A stretch of 64,000 nt of DNA from Maylandia zebra (Eukaryota; Chordata; Actinopteri; Cichliformes; Cichlidae): assembly GCF_041146795.1 (NCBI RefSeq), contig NC_135168.1:40122370-40186369 (forward strand), written 5' to 3'. The translations under genes and the position numbers were made by a program. Each line of letters begins with the position of its first letter. The first letter of the stretch is position 1. The notes under the pieces are model-generated. The model was not told the origin of the DNA and did not search any database. It saw only the letters and a list, made by a program, of their open reading frames with translations. This document shows, one piece after another, positions 38,001-47,603 of the stretch.

Positions 38001-41000
38001 GTATTTAAACTAATTAAGGTTTAAGCTCATGATGTATATGTCTGCAGAATACACACACACAAGCCTACACACCCATACACACACATATCAAACAGCTCCA
38101 AACAGCCATGACAGACACTTTAAAAAATCCCTGCAGCATATCCAAACCCGTTAATCCTGTCTTTCTCATCCCTCCTTTGCCTACTTCATCTTTTTCTTTT
38201 CTCTTTTGCTCTTATGCCTTTTCTTTCTCATCTGACTCCCTGAATGAATGTCTTGCTCTTGTCTCAGTGACTCTGGCTGCAAACCTGCTGCCAACAGCCT
38301 GCATCCCTACACCTGCTGGCAAGCCAGAGAGAGAGAGAGAGTCAGAGGGACAAGGTACACAGCTTGAAGTCAAACACACAGCAGGAAGCTGAGACGTAAA
38401 TGAGTGAAAAAATCAAGGGAAAGCTAATTAGAAAAAGTAGGGCCAAGGGACGTGTGCTGTGTCCTTTAAACAAACGGAGCAGTTAGAAATCATCAGAAAG
38501 GCTAGAGAGGGTGATAGTAAGGTGGAAAGAGAGGTGGTAATGGGTCACTGTAAGTGTATAGATGGCTTTGTGGATGGATGGATGGATGGATGGATGGATG
38601 GATGGATGGATGGATAGATAGATGGGGAATAGAGGACTGAATGAACTACAGATCAGAGTACTCACACAAGCAGGCATCCTCGACCCGTTACCGACAACTA
38701 CTTCTCTGCCTCGTTAGCTCCTTCGCCGCGGTGACATTGCTACAGCCCCTTCGCAGCAGTACCCCAGGGTAAATCTCTTCCTGTCTGCTTCCTCTCTTTT
38801 TCTTCTTATCCTTTTTTTTAATCCTCTGGGGCTTCTTCCCCCTTCTCCTCTCCCTCTTTTCTTCCCCTCCCCCTTCCTTCTCCCACTCCTCCTCCACTTT
38901 TTTCCGCTACACCTTTTCTCTCTCTATCTTCCCCTACAGCCGGCTTCCCTCGCTTTGCTTGCCTGGTCCGGAGAGTGTCCTGCGAGGTCCTGCTGTGTAA
39001 AGTGCAAGCAGGGAAGCATGCCTCTCTCCCTTTCTTATTGGCTTTCCATCACGCTGATCATTCCCGACACACTCTCTCAAAAGCAGTGCCGCGCTTTATT
39101 CCCCGTTCTCTCACTGTTTGTCTTGAGTATCTTCTCGCCTTCGTCCTATCTTTGTCTCTCCTTCTCTTGTCTGAGTGAAACTGGGAAAAAAGAGGGGGCT
39201 TCAACCCCACTAAAGTGCAGTGGCAGGACAAAGAAAGAGAGTCAGAAAGAAGAAGAAGAAGAAGAAGAAGAAGAAGAGGCAAAGCTGTGCAGCCAATGGC
39301 ACAGGAGGGAGGCAGAAAGAGCGCTGGAGACAAAGAGTGGAAATAGCACAGACAGAAAGATGGGATGGGAAAAGTGGGGGAAAACACATGCACACCCACT
39401 CATTCACCATCACACACAAACAGAGCGCTCCGGATTTAGACCTATGACTTCATCAGTTCAAGTCCGCATGCATACACATAAATGTGAACAGCGTGCACGC
39501 CCAAATTGCGCGTGCACGCGGTCAGACTTGCTGAGTGCTCCAGATATAGCCTCATGACTTCATCGAAGCGCTAACCCCTCCTCTACCATCGTCCCGCCCT
39601 GCTTACGAGACGGGGGGACTCATTCATATTGAATCAAGCTGAAGGAGAGCGAGAGAGCGAACATTCGGGACAAGACTGGGAATATTCCACAGATAGATGG
39701 TTAAAGAAAGAGACAGCTGATGGAGAGAGAGCAAAGTGCGAGCTATCTTCTATGCTTGCTTTCAGAAACAGCCTTTATCTTTCACCTCTGCCTCCTCCTC
39801 TTTCCCTGTCAATTTATGGCCTTTTAAACATAATTAAGAAAGACATTTCTCTTCTGCATGTCTTTCACCGCCTACCAGCTTCAGTCAGTTAACAATATTA
39901 CCAGTCTGACTTTATACACACACAGTGTGCAGGCAAGTAAGTCAACCACTTAGGCAGCACACTGAGCTGCCAATCATACAAAACATATAGTGGACTACCA
40001 AAACCTGGCTATTCCTAAAGTTTTTGCTATTACAATCTCAGCTCTATGGAGACTTTTCAAACCTCCCTGCAGGAGTTGCTTCTATACAGACCTGGCTCCA
40101 GTTTAACCACAAAGGGATTAGATGTGGTTAATGTTAGGGTTTTGTGTGGGTCAGTCATTTTTTTTTTTTAGATAGAGCACATAACATTAAAAATAAGAAG
40201 AATAACCAAGCAACGCATGACACGAAGAAGCTGACGTCAGCAACATCTCGCCAACGCTTCACAGGATCACAGTATCACTCCAAGACTGTCACAAAATAAC
40301 TGAGCAAATTAACAAATGCAAAAATATTAATCACTCAGTAGTGACAGAAAAAGCACACTCCTACAAGAATAAATAAAAGTCACAGCTGTAAAACAAACAA
40401 CCAAGTTTTTCATTTTTCTACTAATGCTGTTTAACAGGCACTGTTTAAAATAATCAACCCGGGAGAAAATGATCATCTCAGTCCACAGGAGCAGGGGTGC
40501 TCACATATACTTTTGAGGATTCAGCTGCAAGCTTCTCTCCATGAGCAGGCTTTGATTACAGTGCACTCTAGTGGCAGGACTAACAGAGCAAAAATTCCAA
40601 CCTGTGGCAAAATAATCTCAGATACAATTGCACACGCACAAACTGCAATGCAGGTTGCTGTAAAACAATTTGCTGCATACATGGAAAAGCTTTAACACCC
40701 TGTGCTGGTTTGAAGGCCAAGCTATCCAGTTTTTCACATCAGTCCCAAACAACTTATCACCATGAAAGCGGCTTCACAAAAAATCCCAGTGGATTCATCC
40801 TGTCCCCTGGACCACATGCTAAGCACTTTACTTCTTAAATGGATATCGAAAGCATTGAAGAAAATATTGTTTTAGTTACTTATGTATGAACATGTATCTA
40901 ATAGAGTGAATGTAAATGTTTTCCTTTTTGTGACGTATGAGAGCAAGAGTGTTTCTGACTTTTTCATTCTGATTGTGGTACATCCAAAAGTCATGAGCGT

Positions 41001-44000
41001 AAAACCAAGCAGAGGAATGCAAGACTGCACCCTGCAGATTTTAAAGAGCTGCTGGGTGAGGTGGGGGTGGGGGTGGGGTGGTGGTGGTGGGGGAAGCTGT
41101 AATGTTATAAGTGAGAGAAAGAGATGCAGTGAGGGAACAAAGGATAAGAGGGAGAGCTATCCTGAGATGACCCTCCCCTCCTCTTTCCACTACACGCTTT
41201 ATCCATTACCGCTGAGAGAGACAGCCACTGAAAGTTCCTCAATCCTCAGAGATGGAAGAGGGTGGAGGGACTTTCTTTCTTTATTTCACTCTCTTTATCT
41301 CACTCGCACACATACAGCTAATGTTGCTGTAGTGTTGTTGTTGGGGGAAGTCACAAAGGAGGAAGACAGGAGGGATGGAGAAGAGTGGGAGGATGAGAGG
41401 GATGCTCTGAGAGAGAAAGAGAGAGAGCGAGAAAGAGACTATAGCAGTACTTAAAAGAGAAAGACGGAAATAAGATAGACAGAGAGACACTGAGGCAGGA
41501 AGAAGGAGAGGGGGTAACAAGCATGGCTGAGTGCGAGTGAGCCTTTTACACAGACTCTATTTTAAACTCCATTTTCACCCGATTCTTTAACAGCTGATTA
41601 CACATGTCAGGACCCGACCGTTTCTTGGACTGAAACCTCCAGCCCATCTTCTCGTTTGATTTCATTTGACACATCTTTAAAGTAAATCCTCAAAAAAAAA
41701 AAACCAAAACGTTTTAAAGTGCTTAGATTTTTAGCATTTTGTGTTCACAAGACTTTTGCTCTGTCTGTGCTAAGCTTCCAAATGCACATAGGTGTCTCAT
41801 ACATATGAAATCCATGCATGCCATGCATCAGCGCTAACGTTTCCACACGAGTGTATAGGTTAATATGCAGGTTAATGGAAACCCAGAGCGGCTCATATCA
41901 ATGAGGGCTTGGCCAGCTCCCCTCATTAGCAGCTACGCTGCCCTCAGCACACTGTCAGCTCAATGGTGAGAAGTGAAAACCAAGACTATGGGATATTGCC
42001 AAATGACTAAAGGCCCCATAGGTCCTCAGTGTGGAAGTGAAGCATTAGGAATAATTGTGGAGTTTTAGCACAGTCTGTGAAAATACAGACTGAATAATAA
42101 CAAGGCTGATGCTGTTCTCTGATGATTAGTTAAAACTCCTGAGTGTTTTACACACATGCAGTTTAAAAGGTTCCCGTATAAAACTGTGTTTGCACATATA
42201 CAGAAGGATTATCTGCTCAACATGTTTGTGTGGGTTCTTGTCTGTTTCACTAAGAATGGCAGTCATTAACTCTTTACTCATGTCTATTAGGAGTAACCCT
42301 TGAAACTCTTTTTTAACTGAACAGTTTCTGTCATATTTCAGGGCTGCTTATACAACAAGATTACTAGGTTTGTGTCAGAAGTGAATGAGGGTGGCCCTTC
42401 CAGTTACCCTTTGGAAAACCTTAAAACTATTTTAATGGTTGTTAAACCACATGTTTATTGAAATTCATCAGGGAAGGTCATCAAAATATCGCCTCCACAA
42501 CGGAAGAGTTATAAAAACAGAACAGCATGGTTTTAGTAAAGATTTCTGTAATGTCCTCCCTACCTGTCATGGTCTCTGCCAACACCCCAGACACGGATGC
42601 TGCTGATTGGCTGAGAGTGGAGCAAGCTGCGATCATCAGGGTCAACAAGAGTTAACATGCGATCCTGAAGCACTAAAAGCATCCCTTTGCCCTGCAAGAT
42701 AGCAACCAAGGATACATCAGTGCTGTCATCCACAAGCCAGCCAGAGGTTTATGTGAGGTAAGTTATATAATTTGTTGCAACATGATTTAAAAAAACAACT
42801 TGACAGTACTTTGAAAACTATAGAGCCGGCTCCTTCGGCTCCGAACCGGCTCTTCAGGTTGTTATGTTGCTTTAATTAATTTATTAATAACAATAATATA
42901 AAATTATGCACAAAAGGAATTACTAATGTAAAAAAAAGTGGTTTTATTTATATATGTTTATATATAAATATATGCGGTGGCCCCTAGAGACAAAACACAT
43001 ACAAACTCCAAAACACATTTCTAGCTTTAACTGAACTTCCAAATCAGAGCTACCTAGATCACTTAAATTACACAATTGAAAGCATATGTGTATTGTTTGT
43101 GTATTTATACACAAGCACTCATATCTATTAAAATAATTAACTACTACCACACACCACGTGCTTCAGAGTTCGTAACTGTTTTGAATACAAAAACCAACTG
43201 TTCACATTTCAACTTTTAACTATTTAAATTTTCAGCTTTTTCCTTTTAAACAAATTTAAAGTGAAACAACACAAAACACTGCAAACCACAACACAATTAA
43301 ATATAAATTTAAATATGAAAACAAAAAGAAGATGCATATTCTCTGTCATATGGACCTGCATGAATAAACTTTCTGAATCCTTTATCGTCTGCAACTGAAA
43401 ATAGTTGTGGATGATTACTATACCTTTCTAATGTGATGCTGTTGTCCCTGGCTCTCTTTCTCTCTTTCCCTCCTGCTCTGTTTCTGTGCTACTGCGAGTG
43501 AAACTACCGCCCCTCCCCCTCTTCCCAGCGCAAAGCACAAGGCTCGCATGCGGAGTGAAGCAGAAAAAAAGTGCGAGAGAGAGGGTGAGAGAAAGGAAAA
43601 AAAAAAAAAACGGCTCGCGATAAGAAGCCGGCTCGCGTCGTTCACGTCAAAGATCCGGCTCTAAGAGCTATTTCGTTCACGACCGACACATCACTAATAG
43701 CCAGAAACAACAGTTCACTGACTTCACATATACATCAGAGGTTGTGCACTCATAAACCTTCTTCCTACAATGTGTGCCTGCGAGGCATTTTCAGTTGGAC
43801 TCAAGGAACTATTATGATTTCACATCACACACACACATCACTGTAATTTAATTTATGCACTATTTGTGACATCATTTCAAACAAATGTCTAATAGCACAA
43901 AATTATAAATTGATGGACATCAATGTACAAAGCAGCCGGCAGTAACGCTGGTTCTCCACTGACACGCAGCAATACTGACTCATAAACATGTAAACAGTGT

Positions 44001-47000
44001 AAATACTGTATGTTGAGCTGATCTCTTTTGGACTGACCTCTCCCCAGACACCGGCCGAGTCTCGTATGTCCCTCCTGCAGTAGGACAGCTGTCTGATACA
44101 GTGGTGGACAGCCACGCTGCTCCTCCCTTCACACAAATCCTGCTCGGCCATCTCCACCCAGCCCAGAGATCTCACTGGAAATGACTGGAAGAGACACAGA
44201 CTCTGTGATATCGCTAATAATCAGCACAACAAATATGTGTACGTGTGTGCACAACTACAGCACACGAGTGAGGTCCAGGATGTCACTCCACAGACTGTCA
44301 TGATCAAGTTTACTGGATATGTTTGGTGATCATTTTAAAATAGGTTTAAGCACTCTGGTTGTTTATTTAAAACCTGTGTAAGTGCTCGTGTTTCTTGTTG
44401 TTGAATGCTACCATGATTAAAGATCTCAGGATGTAACATGATGGTTATAATCTTATTATAAGTACAAACAAAGGTGCACAAAATACTTCAATGATTACTG
44501 TTATCATTTATTTAAATTTTAACCAAGGTACACAAATCCACACAGCGCATGAATATGAGACACACACACAGAAGTTTCAGCTGTAATTTAATAATGCTTA
44601 CAGTGAGAGAGTGTAGTGTGCAGGAACAACTCAGCAGTAACTGAGAGCTGCCTGACGTGAAAGACAACACATAAACTATGAAAGACTGTGTGTGTGTGTC
44701 TGTGTGTGTGTGTATCCGGGGGAGGGGCAATTTTGATTGCCTCAGGTCAGCAGCTATCACCATCCTCTCTTCTCTTCCTCACTCACTAACATATCAAGGA
44801 GGTTTCTTTTCTGCTGAGGAGAGGAGGCATCTCTTAAGCTGTCACACACACCCACACGCACAATCTTTTTTCCACTGGCCATAAAATTCCCTTTATGTTT
44901 CTTCCTCAATAAACTTTCACACTTTCTAAGTCCATATCTTAATCCCCACAATTCCCTCAGAGCTATATAAATGGGGTGGGGGATATATAAATATAAATAA
45001 TTTTGCTGTAATATACTCAATTTTGTTCCATCTGAGCCAACAACTTCCACTCAAAAGACTGCTCTTTCTGTTGTTCTTTATCTCTATTGTTATATGTTAA
45101 GTAGCATCCCCTTCCATTAGACTGCTCTTATATTCAGGCATCACAGCATCTCTATGCTTAAGCATGTGTACGTGAGATTCGTCCACAGGGGGGCAGCTAA
45201 AAATACTTTTGCTGTGAATGCGTTCACCATGTGTCAGTTCATGAAGTGACCACTGCGTGGCACTGCAGCAATCAGAAAGAGAGAGCAAGGAGCAGGTGCA
45301 TTACATCATTGCATGCACTGCCTGGTGACTTCCTCCCATTAGCAGTATTTTCTTTTTTTGAAAGGTTCAAGTTTTTAAAGTGTAAATAAAACCACACACA
45401 TGCACACACACACACACACACACGCACACACACACACACACACAAATGTAAGCTATTCATAAGCCTCCTCACAAATGACATTACTTGTTTTGGGGCCTTT
45501 AACTGTATTGTAAATGCCTGTAACTTCGCCCCTGCTGGCTATAGTAAACCACAAGAAAACAAATAATCAAACTATAAAGAACGCTCTCTATTCAGTGAGC
45601 ATTTTTATCTAGTAAAAATCCCAGCATATTATAGTTATTTCAGATGCCATTATAAAGCCTGTGTTATTATATGTTGTTGTTTTGAACTTACCATTGCCTC
45701 CGGATCAGAGAATGTGCTGTTAAGGTCCACTGTCTCTAGCTGGGCAGGAGGGCTGCAGAGAAACATCAGGGATTAAAACAGCCACATTAAAATCACATTT
45801 TACACGTACATGCAAAATATCATGACTGAGTCCTTGCCACACAAGAAGAAAGTCTGTAGCACTAAGTGTGAGTATGTCTGTGACTATTACTTGAGCTTGA
45901 GTGAAGCATAGCGAAGAGTAGCTCCTTCAAATGCCTTAAGACTGGGATCAGGATAGACTGGATAGTCCTTTAGATCCTGGAGCATGAAAAAAAAACAGAT
46001 ATTCAGAAAGGAAATAAATCTTTGTATTTTTAAACAACCGACTTCTTCTCAAATAAAAAAAGAGACAGTTTCAATAATTGTGACTTACGGTGGCTGTGCA
46101 GGTGGTGGTGGTGTTGAGACTTTGTACAGAAGAGGTGATGTCATTGAAAGGGGTGGAGGAGGAGGAGGAAGGGGAGGGGGAGGATCCAGAGGGCGAGGGT
46201 ACCGGCTCCACGGAGCTGTCGGATATCAGGCTGCTGGGGCGCTGTGGGAGAGACAGATGGGTGATGACAGAGAGACCGTAAGGGATCCAGGGTGAGAGAC
46301 ACAGAGCTGCACAAACAGACTGATGATGGAAGGTACATCATTGATCAGCAGCAGCTTTCATATATGGAGGATTCTTTCTAAACACAACACAGAAGATGGT
46401 AAAGCCTGTCTTTTAATTTGTGTTGGGTTTTTTTACAAGCCACTACATGGACTTGTTCGAAAAAGCAACATTTTTTTAAAATAAATTTGTAAATTGAAGC
46501 TTTTTCAGACCTTTCAACCACATCTTACTGTTCATCAGCATCTGCTTGTAGTTATGTAGTGTAAAAAGTGTAGGGTTGACATCTCCAAAGGACGAAAATC
46601 CCATATAGTGAACATCTAAACATAAATTTCTCTCAAAGAAAACGCAGGGAACTTTTTAAAAGTATCTGCATTAATACATTATATTTAAACATCTGCATCT
46701 ACATCTGTTTGCTGCGGTTAAAATTCAGCAGAATTAAATCCTGACTGAGAGCGTTAAGATACATAATGCTGTTAAGATCTTATACATAAAAGATCTCATT
46801 ATACTTTTAAACGTGCTTTTAATCTTGAAGTCTATTTAGTTCTCTGGGTCGTCTCACCTCATTGGGTGGCTTAAGGGAGTCCTGTGTGACCTGTTGTGGG
46901 TCATTCTCAGCATCATTGCTAGAAACGGTGTGTTTGCTTGAGGCAACAGGTCGGTCGTACTGCGTAGTGCCGGTGGGCACGTGCCAAAAATAGACCTCTG

Positions 47001-47561
47001 ATGAGTCTGAGATCTCCCGCCAGCCTGGGGGCAGCTCCCCTTCAACCCATACATCTGCTGCAGGATGACAGTGACAAATAAACACATACTATCATTCAGA
47101 TAGTATTACACACAGATGGGCTCTGCAAAAATAAAGCAAACAAAAAAACAACAAGATAAAAACACATATATAACACAAGATAGATGTGGTCAGCCTGTCC
47201 CTGAACTTGTGCTTTATACTCTACAATAATATTTTACTACAGCCAGCCCTCCTCTTCTCTTCTTCCTGAATTCTCTTCCATCTTCGCAAACTGCTATCTG
47301 CACTATCCTGTCATTATGCCCATCCTAATCATCTCTGCACCACATGGGGTTTACAGGGGGCTTAAAGGTTCCAGCAGTATTTCACTGGAGTAAGTAACTT
47401 GCTTGCTTAATGTGATGCCTTTGATAAATTTCCAGATCAGACAGTCTGTAGGAGGTAGAGAAATGGAGAGAGAGGAGGAATGAAAGGAAGGTGTAATTGA
47501 GGCATGATTAAAGGCTGACACAGCTATGGAAATTTTTCAAGGGAACGATCAGATGGCAAGA

Positions 47562-47603
<42 letters not shown>

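Larger units (their letters stand above)
24495..42563 (-). other. apbb2: 18 kb apbb2 intron
   Basis: The intron interrupts PTB1 at an Arg codon (phase 2). Contents: MITE 25428-25816; CA/TG tracts near 25909, 27364, 27784, 27961, 30760 and 37927; LINE remnant 29030-29345; Tc1 remnant 32090-32450; hAT and RTE-like fragments 35111-35680; (GAA)n 39247-39277; (GGAT)n 38571-38620; G-rich tract 41058-41094. Bases 33740-34060 and 41830-42020 are repeat-poor and might be regulatory. Long frames at 26670-27215, 36503-37132, 38955-39557 and 40882-41454 are low-complexity and not credible genes. Confidence 0.7.

Noticed and set aside
38955-39557. 200-codon plus-strand open frame in the apbb2 intron
   Set aside because: It contains a poly-Glu run made by (GAA)n and otherwise low-complexity Ser/His/Arg sequence. 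It has no domain, no clear splice context and no similarity I recognise.
40882-41454. 190-codon plus-strand open frame
   Set aside because: It runs through a G-rich tract and GA-repeats, giving poly-Gly and Arg/Glu runs. No family resemblance.
44174-44184. Acceptor at 44174 for the apbb2 PTB1 exon
   Set aside because: Using it would start the exon with TGA in phase 0; the AG ten bases upstream (exon edge 44184) keeps the frame and the SFPVRSLGW sequence.
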